DNA from: Gari tellinella
Taxonomy: Eukaryota; Mollusca; Bivalvia; Cardiida; Psammobiidae
Reading direction: 5' to 3'
NCBI GenBank assembly: GCA_922989275.2
Contig: OV277858.1
Location: forward strand, 10,540,001-10,604,000
DNA length: 64,000 nucleotides
The translations under genes were made by a program, and so were the position numbers. A model generated the notes under the pieces. The model was not told where the DNA came from. It worked only from the letters and a program-made list of their open reading frames with translations, and did not search any database. This document shows positions 32,884 through 44,347 of this stretch, in pieces. Numbering within the stretch: the stretch's first letter is position 1; the number at the start of each line of letters is the position of its first letter.

Positions 32884-34264
32884 TCAAGGTGAGCTATTGG
32901 GATGGCGTCCTTCCTCGTGCGTCGTCCGTCGTTGTTAACAATTGCTTCAAACGACATCTCCTCCTATACTGCTTAACAGAATTCAACCAAGCTTTACAGA
33001 AATGTTCCTTTGGTCAAGCTCTTTCAAATTTGTTCAAAGAATTAAAACAATGCAGAACTGGTTGCCATGGCAACCAAAGTGAAAAAATAAGGAAATCTTT
33101 TAAAAATCTTCTTGTCAAAAACTGCAAGGGCCAGAGCTTAGATATTTGGCACATAGCATCATCTACAGGTCCTCTATCAAGTTTGTTCAAATTATACCCC
33201 TGGGGTCAAAATTGGCCCCGCCCTAGGTCATCGTTTTAAAAAAAGAGTTATATGGTGAAATTTTTAAACGTCTTATACTCTTAAACCAATATGGCCAGTG
33301 CTTTGATATTTGGCATGGTGACAGTTCTCGATGCCCTTTACCGATATTGTTCAAATGGCTCTGGTCGGTTGCATATCTAGGTCACAGGAGCTAAAAATAG
33401 ATATTTTTCAATGAAAACTTAAAAAATCTGCTTGTCTGAAATTACAAGAGCCAGAGCTTAGATTTTTTGCACATAGCAACACCTACAGGTCCTCTATCAA
33501 GTTTATTCAAATTATGCGCCTTGGGTCAAAATTTTCCCTGCCCCGGGGATCACCGTTTTACATAGAGTTGTATAGTGAAATTCTCAAATGTCTTCTTTTC
33601 TGACACTAATATGGCCAGAGCTTTGCAATTTGGTATGGTGACTCTTCTGAATATCCTTTACATATATTTTGTTCAAATGGTTCAGGTCTGTTGCATATCT
33701 TGGTCACAGGAGAAAAAAATATATTTTTCTATAAAAACTTAAAAAAATCTTCTTGTCAAAAACTACAAGGGTCAGAGCTTAGATATTTGGCACATAGAAT
33801 CACCTACAGGTCTTCTATCAATTTTGCTCAAATTCTGTTCCTGGGGTCAAAATTGGCCCTGCCCCAAGGTCACAGTTTTACATTGAGTTATATAGTGAAA
33901 TTTTCAAATGTCTTGTCCTCTGAAACTTATATGGCCAGAGCTTTAATATCAGCAGGGTGACACTTCTAGAGTAGATGTCCTAAAGTTACCTTTTTGTTCA
34001 AATGGTTCCAGTCTGTTGCATATGTAGGTCACAGGAGCTAGAAATAGATTTTTTCAATGGAAACTTTAAAAAAATGTCTTGTCTAAAACCCTAGTACCCT
34101 GATCTTAGGTACTTGGCACATAGCATCATCTACAGGTCCTCTATCAAGATTATTCAAATTATGCCAATCAGGGAAAAAATTACCCCGTCCTGGACATAAA
34201 TCATTATCTACATTTTGTAATCTATTTTCAGGTGAGCGAAATATGCCCTATGGGGCTCTTGTTA
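32884..34264 (+). mobile_element. HINE-like element, 320 bp core units (both arms)
   Basis: Same family as 30,316-31,712: GTGAGCTATTGGGATGGCGT leader with CGTCGTCCGTCGTTG, core units with AAAAATCTTCTTGTC, CAGAGCTTAGAT and AGGTCACAGGAGCTA, and a 3' end CAGGTGAGCGAAATATGCCC, then TATGGGGCTCTTG. The right-arm counterpart is 56,971-58,364 in reverse, so it predates the duplication. Confidence 0.8.
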
Positions 34265-34333
34265 TAAATTGAGGTTAAGATTGAATGTAGGTGACGTCCG
34301 GTTGGAAAACTTGATCAAATTATATAAACCTTT

Positions 34334-36003
34334 GTAGCTCACCTGAGCTAGCTCAGGGTGAATGTTTGCAATCCTTGAATGTCCGGCGTCCGTCTTCAGT
34401 CAACCGTCGTCCGTCATCAACAATTTTAGTGTTTACACTCTAGAGGCCACAGTATTTATCCAAACTTTCTCAAACTTACTGAGATTGTATATTATTATTA
34501 CCATAAGCGTTAGATTATGTTTGAAACCCCCCATCATCCTAACGAAATATATGTTGGTGTCTACTTAAACCCCCCAACATCCTAACCAAATACATGATGG
34601 TGTCTACTTAAACCCCCCAACATCCTAACCAAATATATGTTGGTGTTTACTTAAAAACCCCAACATCCTTACCAAATATATATTAGTGTATACTTAACCG
34701 CCCCCCCCCCCCAAATATCCTTACCAAATATATGTTGGTGTCTACTTAAACCCAGAAACATCCTAACCAAATATATGTTGGTGTCTACTTACCCCCCCCC
34801 CCCCAACATCCTAACCAAATATATTTTGGTGTCTACTTAAACCCCCCAACATCCTTACAAAATATATGTTGGTGTCTACTTAAACCCCCCAACATAATAA
34901 CCAAATTTTATAAGTAATACAGTTTTTCCCCGGTGTAAATGAGGATTCATTTTATTCCCAGCTGAAGAAAATCATAATGCCTGAGATGTTATCTGTCCTT
35001 TTCTGAGTTTAATATTACATTTTTAGTTCACCAGAGCTTATGTCTGAGACCTGACTTAATTTCTAGAGCAACTTTCGACGCTATGGATAAAACGATGGAA
35101 AATATCTAAAGATTTTTCGAGAGGGTGTCATTAAACTGGTCATATTTTTCCAATGCCAGATGCACGATAATGCTACCCTTTTGTATATATTTGAGTAATT
35201 TCTTTTATTTTTTGCAAATGCACCATCTGGTTGCGAGTGGCTTTAAGAAGTCACATATTTGGCTATCTCTTTATGATATTCTGTCAGTGCCATGTCCTTC
35301 ATAAAATTTAGGTCACACTTGAAGCTTGGTCATGTGGGATCTTAAAGTAGGTAAAATCGCAAAACTATGGGATATGCCGTCAGTCATTGTGTTACACAAG
35401 CTGTTCTCACCTTGCGGATGGAGATATCCAAAAATATTGGGGGGGTGTTGAGATTACCTTATCTGTCTGGACGGACAAGTCAAATTAATTGATGTTAATT
35501 AGATAACGAATCCATTGGGAACAATAAATGAACATTATTGTGGTGTTTCATGGGATGACGTAACGACCGAGTCTAGGATTGAAATGTTATTACTTATTAA
35601 GCGAGTCTTGGCAAATCTCAATGGATCTTAATGAAACTTGGTCAGAATGTTTTCCTCATTAAAATCTAGGTCAAAGTTCGAATGTAGGTCATGTCCGGTT
35701 AAAAACTAGGTCACTAGGTCAAATCATAGAAAAACCTTGTTAACACTTAGTCTCTAGAGGCTACAAATCTCAATGGATCTTTATGAAACTTCATCAAAAT
35801 GTTTGTCTTGATGAAATCCAGGTCAAGTTCGAATGTGGGTTATGTCCAGTCAAAAACTAGGTCACTAGGTCAAATCTTAGAAAATATTGTTAACACTATA
35901 AAGGTTGATTATGGGTCATGTTCAGTCGTTATCTAGGTCACTATAGGTCATGTTTTACATGGTGTACCATGTGAGCGATTTAGGGCCATGGTGGCCCTTG
36001 TTT
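34334..36003 (+). mobile_element. HINE-like element with 150-170 bp units and 43 bp satellite
   Basis: Begins TAGCTCACCTGAGCTAGC, then GAATGTCCGGCGTCCGTC. A 43 bp satellite fills 34,510-34,915. The distal part holds the AGGTCACTAGGTCAAATC / GAATGTGGGTCATGTCC type units. Ends GTGAGCGATTTAGGGCCATG, then GTGGCCCTTG (hairpin GGGCCA/TGGCCC plus CTTG). Segment 34,398-35,448 is absent from the right arm, which joins GAAGACGGACGCC directly to GGTAATCTC. Confidence 0.7.
34510..34915 (+). repeat. 43 bp satellite array
   Basis: About nine units of TTGGTGTCTACTTAAACCCC, then CCAACATCCTAACC, then AAATATATG. Period of 43 bp measured at 34,554, 34,597 and 34,640. Poly-C expansions in several units. Left arm only; the unit resembles the central-spacer repeat. 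Confidence 0.85.
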
Positions 36004-37956
36004 ACACTAGCAGTGATTATTTTACCTGTGCATCCTGAGTTCCGTACTCATTAAATTTGCCAGGGACTCATTATTTGTAAAGTTGCGCATCCCATGGACC
36101 CAAAGCTTTTCTGGCATTTATTAACACATTACTCCATATAAGTTGAATTATAACACAGTTGTTTGCCTTTATTGTACTCTTCCACTGCCGTGAATAATTC
36201 TACAGTACTTGTATAGTATGCAACATCTTTATCCTAGCAGATAGTAGGACATATGCTACCAATGCGTGAGACACCTAGTGGCTTTTAAATAAGTACGATA
36301 AATCAAGCATCGTTACTCTACGAAATCGTGCATATCAGTTACTTCCCAAAGGTACCTTCAGTTTCAAACAATCTCCATTAATTGCATATTATAAACGTTA
36401 AATGCATGCCATGAAATTGTACTTGGTAAATGAAAGTACGTGAAACTTAGCAACTACTTTTATCTAATAAGGCTAAGTTAATTACCTAGAACTTTATCAA
36501 ATTGAATATAAGCCTTAACATGGGAACACATAGAAAAAGCTGTCTGCTTTTTTAGGCCATTTGTATAGGTATATAAGTGCGTATAGTTTCAAACGAAGCA
36601 TTATAACTTGTTTTTTACCATTGTCTTATTATTCACACCTATAGCTTTTATTGTGAGAAGTTTCATCAATTTATTTCAGATAAATTTTGATTCAGTGAGT
36701 GTTTTCATTGAATTGGAGCCGAAAACAATTAAGAAAAAAACATATATATCGGGCAAAATAAGATCCTTCGGAGATTTCATTTGGTCGCATATGTCCATAA
36801 AGCAGGTTTGAAGTAAAACAGAAGTGCCTTAAGGCAAAATCTGTTTTACTTTCAACCTGTTTTAAGTTGTCACCTGTCTTCAAAACAAGAAATAAGTTAT
36901 AGGATATAGGATAAAATTTTCACCTGAAGGACTCAATTTTTGTCAGACTCAATGTTTAACAGAATGAGACTCAAACATCTGATTTCTAAAATAAGTTACA
37001 AATCTCATTTGATCTTAATGAAACTTTTCTCAAATTTTTTGCCTCATCAAATTCTAGGCCATGATTGAATGTGGGTCATGTGAGGTCAACATCTATAGCA
37101 CTATAGGTCAAGTTTTACATGGTGTACCAGATGAACAATATAGGGCCATCGTGGCCCTTGTTTTTAAAGTGTTGCATGCAGTTAAAGTTAGTATGTGTAT
37201 CATATTTTGTCAATTTCAGAAAGAGATGATTTTAGTTTGGAAGATCACGTAACACAGTTGGGAAAAAAAGAAAAAGCTCAGGTAATACTGATTGATCCAT
37301 TTTATGCGGCTCACCATATAGTCTAGTGTACACATACTGTATTTCTCCTTGTAGATACCCAGTATGACTTATAGTTGGGGCAAATTGTTTTGGTCCTCGC
37401 TGCTTGTCTGTCCACAGCTTGAAACTTGACCATAAATTTTGAATCACATATGATCTATAAAGACTTCAATAAAATATGATAGAGACTTCATAGTTTGCAT
37501 TTGGTCTCAATTCAAGGTCAAGGTCATGTAGAGGTTATTTAAATACTTAATAGGCTGAACTAAACATTGGTCATAACTTTTGAACTTAGTAACATGTGAT
37601 AGAAACTTCATAGTCGGTATGTGTACTCATCTGATAAAGCTCTTGATTTCAATACAAGTTTGGTCATGTCTGTCAAAGTCATAAGAGGTTATGGTAAAGT
37701 CAGGCATAGTATTGACTTCAAACTTCATCTACAGACATATCTCATTGACCAGGAGTGCAGTGTATAAGAACCGTTACGCCGTCATCAGTATTTGTATTGT
37801 TTGATGTTATATTTTATCGAATGTAGTCTTGTCTGGAACATAATAATTTGCCAAAGTATAAGAGTTATTGACTTAAAACTTAATATACAGATACATGTAT
37901 ATATCATTGTCTAGGAGTGCCATGCTCAAGAACTGTTACTCTGTCATCAGTATTTT
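36004..37956. other. Less repetitive arm core; no gene recognised
   Basis: Mostly single-copy-looking sequence within the arm, mirrored at 54,200-56,095. It contains a hairpin of the AAAGCAGG family (36,796-36,872), a truncated HINE tail at about 36,985-37,163 ending GGGCCATCGTGGCCCTTG, and at 37,720-37,957 two diverged units of the 29,165 array. The 67-codon frame at 36,608 has no recognised domain. Confidence 0.6.
36796..36872. repeat. Hairpin repeat, AAAGCAGG family (left arm)
   Basis: AAAGCAGGTTTGAAGTAAAA and CAGAAGTGCCTTAAGGC mirror GCAAAATCTGTTTTACTTTC, then AACCTGTTTTAAG. Counterpart at 55,228-55,293. Confidence 0.75.
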
Positions 37957-39554
37957 TAGGTCACCTGGCTCCTAAGTGCCAAGGTGAGGTATTAGGATCG
38001 CTGGATGTCTGTCCTCCGTCCACAATTGCTTGTTAACACTTAAATGGCCACACATTTCATTGGATCTTCATGAAACTTGATAACAATGTTTATCTTAATG
38101 AAATCTAGGTCAAGTGCGAATGAGGGTCATGTCTGGTTAAAAACTAGGTCACTAGGTCAAATCAAAGAAAAACCTTGTTAACACTCTAAGGACTACACAT
38201 TTCATTTGGTATTCATGATAATTAGTCTTAATGTTTGTCTTGAAAAATGTAGATCAAGTTCGAATGTTGGTCATGTCCAGTCAAAACTAGGTCACTATGT
38301 CAAATCATAGTAAAAACATTGTTAACACTCTAGAGGCTTCAAATTTCATTGTATCTAAATGATTTTTTTTAAATGTTAACCTCATTTATATCAAGGTCAA
38401 GTTTGAATGTGGGTCATGACCAGTTAAAAACTAGGTCACTAGGTCAAATCATAGGAAAACCTTATGAAAAGTCTCTAGAGGCTACAAATCTAATTGGATT
38501 TAAATGCAACTAGGGTATAATGTTTGCCTAATTGATATCTATGTCAAGTTTGAATGGCGGTCAGTTCGGGTCTAAAACTAGGTCATTAGCCACTAGGGCA
38601 ATTCATAGGAAAACCTTGTTAACACTTTAGAGGCTACAAAACTCATCCAATCTTATGACACTTACTTAAAATGTTTGCCTCATTGATATCTAGGTCAAGT
38701 TCCAACATGGGTCAGGTCTGGTCAAACACTCAGTCACTAGGTCAAATAATTGGAAAACCTTACTCATACCCTATAGGCTACAAAACTTATCCGATCTTCA
38801 TGACACTTGGTAAGAATGTTTGCCCTATTGATATCCAGGTCAAGTGTTAATGTGGGACATGTCTGGTCAAAAACTAGGTTACTCTAGGTCAAATCATAGA
38901 AAAACTTTGTTAACACTCTTGAGGCTACAAGTCTCAATGACTTTAAATGCAAAAAAAATAGAATGTTTGCCTAATTGATAATATGGGTCATGTCAGGTCA
39001 AAACTAGGTCACTAGGTCAAATCAAAACCAGTGTTAACTCAGATCTGAATGATGCTCGCCTACATCAAATCAAGGTCAAAATCAAATGAGGGTTGTGTCT
39101 GGTCAAAAACTAGGTTACTAGGTCAACTCATAGAAACATCTTGTTAACATTCTATTGTTGATTGTGGATCATGTCTAGTCATACATAATCTAGGTGGGGG
39201 CCTCCGTGGCCTAGTGGTATAGTCACTGTGACTAACATCACTAAGCTCCTCACCGCTGTGAGTTCGAATCCCAGTAGGGTCGTTCGGATTTTTCATGTGG
39301 GGAAGCCTTCCAGCTGGCTTGTGGAAGGTCGGTGGTTCTACCTAGTTGCCGATATGTGCATGTTACAGTGCATAAAGGGCTTCTGGGGTCTTCTTCCGCC
39401 TGTGATTAGCTGGACGTCGCGATATGACTGAAATACTGTTGAAAACGACGTAAAATCAAAACAAACAAACAAACAAACATAATCTAGGTCACTAATGGTC
39501 AAGTTTTACATGGTGTACCAGGCGAGCGATTTACGGTCAATGTGTCCCTTGTTG
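37957..39554 (+). mobile_element. HINE-like element with about 150 bp units (both arms)
   Basis: Starts TTTTTAGGTCACCTGGCTCC, then GTCTGTCCTCCGTCC. Eight or so units carry TTAACACTCTAGAGGCTACA, AATGTTTGCC, CTAGGTCAAGTT, and AAAACTAGGTCACTAGGTCA. Ends CATGGTGTACCAGGCGAGCG, then TGTCCCTTG. Interrupted by the SINE at 39,196-39,476. Counterpart at 52,550-54,175. Confidence 0.75.
39196..39476 (+). mobile_element. tRNA-derived SINE, CAAA-tailed (left arm)
   Basis: Head with A box TGGCCTAGTGGT and B box GAGTTCGAATCC, a body with TTTTTCATGTGGGGAAGCC, a conserved 3' domain (GATATGACTGAAATACTGTT, then GAAAACGACGTAAAATC) and a CAAA tail. Flanked by the 13 bp duplication ACATAATCTAGGT (39,183-39,195 and 39,477-39,489). 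The same duplication flanks the right-arm copy, so it inserted before the inverted duplication. Confidence 0.9.
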
Positions 39555-40160
39555 GAATTATTTCCCTTTGTTGTTATATTTTATCCAAATTAGGCTTGAA
39601 GTTATTGCATTTTGTTATAGTTAGGGAGCACATTAGTGCACACAACAACTTTATCCTGAAACATTTACCTCTTGTGACAAAACCCTACATGGGGGTTGAA
39701 TCACCATTTCTGATTGGTCTAGTTTTCTAGCTCATCCAGTGGCCTTAACTCTGTAATTCTTTGGAAGAGTGGAATGAAGATTTTGGTCGTGAAAATTAAC
39801 ACTTCATTTTTTCATTATGCATATACAAAGTTTTATATGAATTGGTACAGAAATGTAGTATTTGGTTTGGATCCAAAAATGTACAAGTCCCATCAGTGGC
39901 AATAACTTTACCTATCTTAAAACAACTCACTTGAAAAATATCATGTCATGCACATCTACACTTCATAATAAATGCATATGCAAAGTTTGATGTCAATCGG
40001 TAAAGAAATGTAGAAGTCATTTGCATCAAAGCTTTTATCAGTAAGAAAAGTTCATAAAGTAGCTGTTTGTCCTTGATTGGTAGAAAAAACTTCCCAAAAC
40101 AACCAGGTGACACTCTCTCATTTCTCTGGTGAGCTCTTCAGGACCCTTTTGTTGATCTTG
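39555..40160. repeat. Arm segment with tail of 160 bp array; no gene
   Basis: Carries GAATTATTTCCCTTTGTTGT, AGTTAGGGAGCACA and CCTCTTGTGACAAAACCC, the 3' module also found after the array at 31,735-31,830. It then continues in degenerate HINE-like sequence. Mirrored at 51,955-52,550. Confidence 0.6.
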
Positions 40161-40806
40161 TTTATGCCCCCGACATCAACAGATGTGGAGGCATATAGTA
40201 ATTGTCCTGTCCGTCCGTCCATGCGTGTGTGCGTCTGTAACAAGGTTAAGTATATTTTACCGTTTCGTCTAGCATCAACACCTCACATACTTTGACACTT
40301 ATACAGTTATTGCTTTGGACCATTCCCTATCCACCAATATCAACAAACCATGATTTTGACATTGACCTTGACCTTATTTGTACTTAGAATATTTAGATAA
40401 GCTATTTCTTGGAAAACTAAATTTTACCATTTCATCTAGCATCAACACAACTGACTACAATGTGTTGATACTTATACGGATATTACCTTGGATCACTACC
40501 AATCCACTCATAATACCCAACCTTGATTTTGACCTTGACCTTGACTTAATTTGAACTTAGAATATTTTAAATATGCTCTTTCTCAGTTAACTAGATTTTA
40601 CCGTTTCATCTAGCATCAACACTGCCTAGTACAACGCTTTGGTACTTATACAGTTATTGACATGGACTATTACCAACTCACCAAGAATATCCAAACTCAG
40701 TTTGATCTTAACCGTGACCTAATTTTGACTTAGAAAATATTTAGAATATTATTATTGTCAAGGATGCCACCGGGGGCATAAGTGTTTATTGAACGCGCAG
40801 TCTTGT
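40161..40806 (+). mobile_element. HINE-like element, TTATGCCCCCG family (both arms)
   Basis: Starts TTTATGCCCCCGACATCAAC, then GATGTGGAGGCATATAG (subterminal hairpin) and CCGTCCGTCCATGCG. Three units of about 180 bp carry TTTTACCGTTTCATCTAGCA, ACTTATACAGTTATTG and TTGACCTTGACCTTA. Ends GGATGCCACCGGGGGCATAA, then GAACGCGCAGTCTTG. Counterpart at 51,307-51,941. Confidence 0.8.
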
Positions 40807-40960
40807 TTCCATTTGTTATATGCACAGATGGGATATAGGCTCTAGGTGACCATTTTGGCTGTAAAATTTGATATTAATCCAGAGTCATGATAGCCCATAT
40901 GGGACATAGTATTGTATAGTGAAATTTATCATATTTTATGCAATGTGTCACAAATACCTG

Positions 40961-41182
40961 GAGCCCGTTTCAAAAAACTTCGAACAACAAGAACGATTGT
41001 AAGTCTAAACTTTAAGTACATTTAATATCTGATTTCTCCATCTAATCAAGCTTGTGACTAAAAAAAGCGATTCCAAACCGATGTCACAAGACAGCATTAG
41101 ATGGAGAAATAAATAATAGTTGAGCATTTTATAATCTGACTTATGACAACATTTGTCGTATTAAGTTTTATGAAACGGGCCC
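40961..41182. mobile_element. 222 bp MITE, CCCGTTTCA termini (left arm)
   Basis: Terminal inverted repeats GAGCCCGTTTCAAAAAACTT and AAGTTTTATGAAACGGGCCC. A nested palindromic interior contains TGATTTCTCCATCTAATC and AGATGGAGAAATAAA. Counterpart at 50,927-51,152. Similar CCCGTTTCA-ended MITEs are common in invertebrates. Confidence 0.8.
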
Positions 41183-42707
41183 CTAGTTGCTAAATTTCTG
41201 ATTTCTTTTAGAACTTGTGTGTAAAATGTAAGTTCGTTTTCTGTTTTTAATGCAAAGACCAGATAATGGAATATCTGAAAAGGTGCAAGCCACAGTCACT
41301 GTTAGCTTGTTGGAAACCCCAGCAGTATGTGAAAGCAAGAACAAAGCTTTTCAATGGAAGGAAACACTGAGAACAGAAGCCAGAGCAACACATTAAAGAG
41401 AATTACAGTGAACAAAACATGTTTCTGAAGGGTGTGTGGTGGGGGGGGGGGACACAAAGAGCATGCTGCTTGACACTTTTACAAGGAGTGTTTCATAATT
41501 AACGAACTTGAACAATAACTTGGATATAGTAAGTGTGACATATCAGTGAACAGGACAATTATTTACTATTCTATAATGCACGATAAGATCACAAAACTTG
41601 ATAAATCACAATACTAACCTAAATTACCCCTTTCAAGAGCACTTGAACATAGCACTTTTCGTACATTTTGCAATAAATTCTCAAAAAGTACAATTTGTAA
41701 AATTGGACTGACTACAATGCTTACAGTTGTTGCGTTGGACCAATACCAATCAACTCATACTACCAAACGTTGATTTTACCTTGACCTAATTTGGGCTTTG
41801 AATATCTTAATTGGGCTATTTCTTAGTTAACTAGACTTTACTGTTTCGTCTAGTATCAACACTATTTACTACAATCCTTGATACTTAAACAGTTATTGTC
41901 ATGGACCAATTCACTCTTATTGCTAAACCTCAATTTTAAGTTTAACTTGACTTAATTTGGACTCAAAAAGTTTCAGAAGGGGACATAAGTGTTCATGGAA
42001 ACACCCTTGATAATATATTTTCAGAGCAAGTATAGCTATATTGTTGATATTTTACAAAATGATAATATCTCAAACAGTGTAGTTTGTGCATATTTGACAA
42101 AAACAATTATGGACTTATTTAGAATAATAAAGTGGCTATAATAGGGAAAGAATCGGGTCTCGCAGAGACCCACATGATTAAAAAATGTGGAAATCGTGTT
42201 GAGATCGTGTGTTAGAAATTGCCATGTGGGCAGCTAGCCAGTTACCTGGAAGGGAGTCATATGTCGTTGACAATACACCCACCTCTGCACGTTAATAGAA
42301 AATCTGATGTTGATATACTTGTATCAAAGTTTATTAAAAAACAAATTACCAGTACCCTGGAGTTGGGGTCATCTGGGTTAATGTTGTGACTTATCAAGTT
42401 AATTTGTCTTCAAAACTATATGGGGCAATGTATTTATTATGGGTGAATATCATCATGTTAATTTGCAAAAGTGATATTCAATGCCATCGTGGTTGTCATC
42501 TGTTGCTTGTTTCAATATATTGTCTACAGAAGTATTACAAGACTTGTTGTTTTCTTAACCTTCTCTTACTGAATAATCATGTAAAAATCTGAACATCATC
42601 ATCTTAGCTAGCTTATCATCTATTAACACATTCAAAATTTACAGTGTATTTGTCAAGATCACACTTGTCGTATTCAAACTGTGTAATCTGCCCGTCTGCT
42701 CGGTTTT
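41183..42707. repeat. Arm segment with HINE fragments; no gene
   Basis: Contains one to two TTATGCCCCCG-type units at about 41,740-42,010 with a degraded end (GGGGACATAAGTGTTCATGG). Otherwise anonymous. It carries the empty sites for two right-arm insertions: GTGTGACATATCA at 41,533-41,545, and GTTGTTTTCTTAACC near 42,548. Confidence 0.65.
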
Positions 42708-43335
42708 TATGCCTCCGGCATCGACAGATGCGGAGGCATATAGTAATCGTCGTATCCGTCAGTCCGTCCGTCCGTCCGTGTGTCCGTAACAAGGTTAAGT
42801 AGAATTTACCGTTTCGTCTAGCATCAACACCGCTTACCCAAATGCTTGGATACTTATACAGTTGTTGCCTTGTATCATACCCTATCCACCAATATTACCA
42901 AACTTTGATCTTGACCTTGATCTTGACCTAATTTGGACTTAGAATATTTTGAATAAGCTATTTCCTAGTTAACTAGAAAATACCGTTTCGTCTAGCATCA
43001 ACACATCTGACAACAATGCTTTGATACTTATACAATTTTTGCATTTGACCATTCCCTATCCACCAAACTTTGATTTTGACCTTGACCTTGACCTAATTTG
43101 GACTTAGAATATTTTAAATAGGCTATTTCTTGGTTAACTAGATTTTACCGTTTCGTCTAGCATCAACACTGTTTACTACAATGCTTCGATACTTATACAG
43201 TTATTGATTTGGACCATTACCAATAATACCCAAGCTCAGTTTGACCTTGACCTAATTTGGACTTAGAAAAAATTCAGAATATATTGTAAAGGATGCCACC
43301 GGGGGCATAAGCGTTTATTGAACGTGCAGTCGTGT
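42708..43335 (+). mobile_element. HINE-like element, TTATGCC(C/T)CCG family, second copy (both arms)
   Basis: Starts TTATGCCTCCGGCATCGACA, then GATGCGGAGGCATATAG. TCCG microsatellite (GTCCGTCCGTCCGTCCGTG). Three units with TACCGTTTCGTCTAGCATCA; end GATGCCACCGGGGGCATAAG, then GAACGTGCAGTCGTG. Counterpart at 46,112-46,735. Confidence 0.85.
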
Positions 43336-43528
43336 TTTTTATACGCCCACCTGAAGAAGTGGTCGTATATTGGCATAAATAAGTTCGTTCGTTTGTCTGT
43401 TCTTCTGTCAACATTTTGTTTGTCCTCAGTTTTTCCAGAAAACTTTTGAAAGGATATTAATGAAACTTCACACAAATGAAAAACATAAATATCTGAAGCT
43501 GAGTCAAGTTTGAGGTTCATTTCATTTT

Positions 43529-44095
43529 TAGCTCGACTTTTTCAAAAAGTCGAGCTATTGTCGTCACCATGTCGTCTGCGTCAGCGTCTGCGTCTGCGTC
43601 GGTTAGGTTTTTTGCTTAAGGTTTTTGTAAGAGTTGATTTCTCAATAACTATCAAAGGTATCCATTTGAAACTTGGAATAGTTGTTCAGTATAAAAAGGG
43701 CAACTCATTACAACAAGGCAGGTAACCCTGGGATTTGTCATTTCAGAGTTATTGCCCTTGTTTTATTTACTTAAAAATTATAAATTAACATATCTCAATA
43801 ACTATAAAAGATATCCATTTGAAACTTTGAATACTTGTTCAGTATCAAAAGGGCAACTCATTACAACAATACAGGCAACCCTGGGATTTTCCATTTCAGA
43901 GTTATTGCCCTTGTTTTATTTACTTAAAAGTTATAGATTAATATATCTAAATAACTGAAATATATTAACTTGAAACTTTAAACAGTTATTTAGTATCAAA
44001 AGGGCAACTAATTACATTAAGGCAGGTAACTATGGGATTTTTTCTGTTCAGAGTTATTGCCCTTTTTTATTCACTTCAAAATTGTAAATTAATAT
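43529..44095 (+). mobile_element. HINE-like element, GCTCGAC hairpin family (spacer)
   Basis: Starts TTTTTAGCTCGACTTTTTC, a perfect hairpin with GAAAAAGTCGAGC-type complement. GTCTGCGTCAGCGTCTGCGT microsatellite, then three units of about 175 bp with TATCCATTTGAAACTT, AAAGGGCAACTCATTACAAC and TCAGAGTTATTGCCCTTGTT. Not found in the right arm, so it lies in the spacer or marks the left inner edge. Confidence 0.7.
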
Positions 44096-44347
44096 TATGG
44101 GAAACGTGATAGTGTGGCAGACAAGCACCTCGGTGATTTGTGATGTCTAGGGTCTCGTTAACTCACACCAAGTGAGAAACTCTCTCAACACCATTTTGCA
44201 AACGTGTCTAGAGGCCTAGTCCTGCACTAAGCTGAAAGGCTTCCCCACATGAAAAATCCGAACGACCCTATTGGGATTCGAACTCACAGCGGTGAGGAGC
44301 TTAGTGATGTTAGTCACAGTGACTACACCACTAGGCCACGGAGGCCC
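44096..44347 (-). mobile_element. tRNA-derived SINE with alternative 3' module (spacer)
   Basis: Minus-strand SINE whose head and body match 39,196-39,476 (A box, B box, TTTTTCATGTGGGGAAGCC). After GCCTTTCAGCTTAGTGCAGG it diverges completely into a different tail (AGGCCTCTAGACACGTTTGC to CACACTATCACGTTTCCC). A CAAA tail is absent. Confidence 0.75.

Larger units (their letters stand above)
26761..43528 (+). repeat. Left arm of giant inverted duplication
   Basis: About 16.8 kb collinear in reverse complement with 45,730-63,604. The outer end TTTAGAATATAG(A)CTAGTCATG matches CATGACTATATTCTAAA at 63,588-63,604; the inner end near GAGGTTCATTTCA matches TGAAATGAACCTC near 45,744. In an unbroken stretch (about 36,300-36,500 against 55,600-55,810) I count about 9 differences in 200 bp. 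Left-only material: 27,552-28,481, 30,316-31,712 and 34,398-35,448. Confidence 0.9.

Noticed and set aside
39183..39489. Possible functional tRNA gene in the GGCCTAGTGGTATAG head
   Set aside because: A, B boxes, body, CAAA tail and TSD show a SINE, not a tRNA gene.
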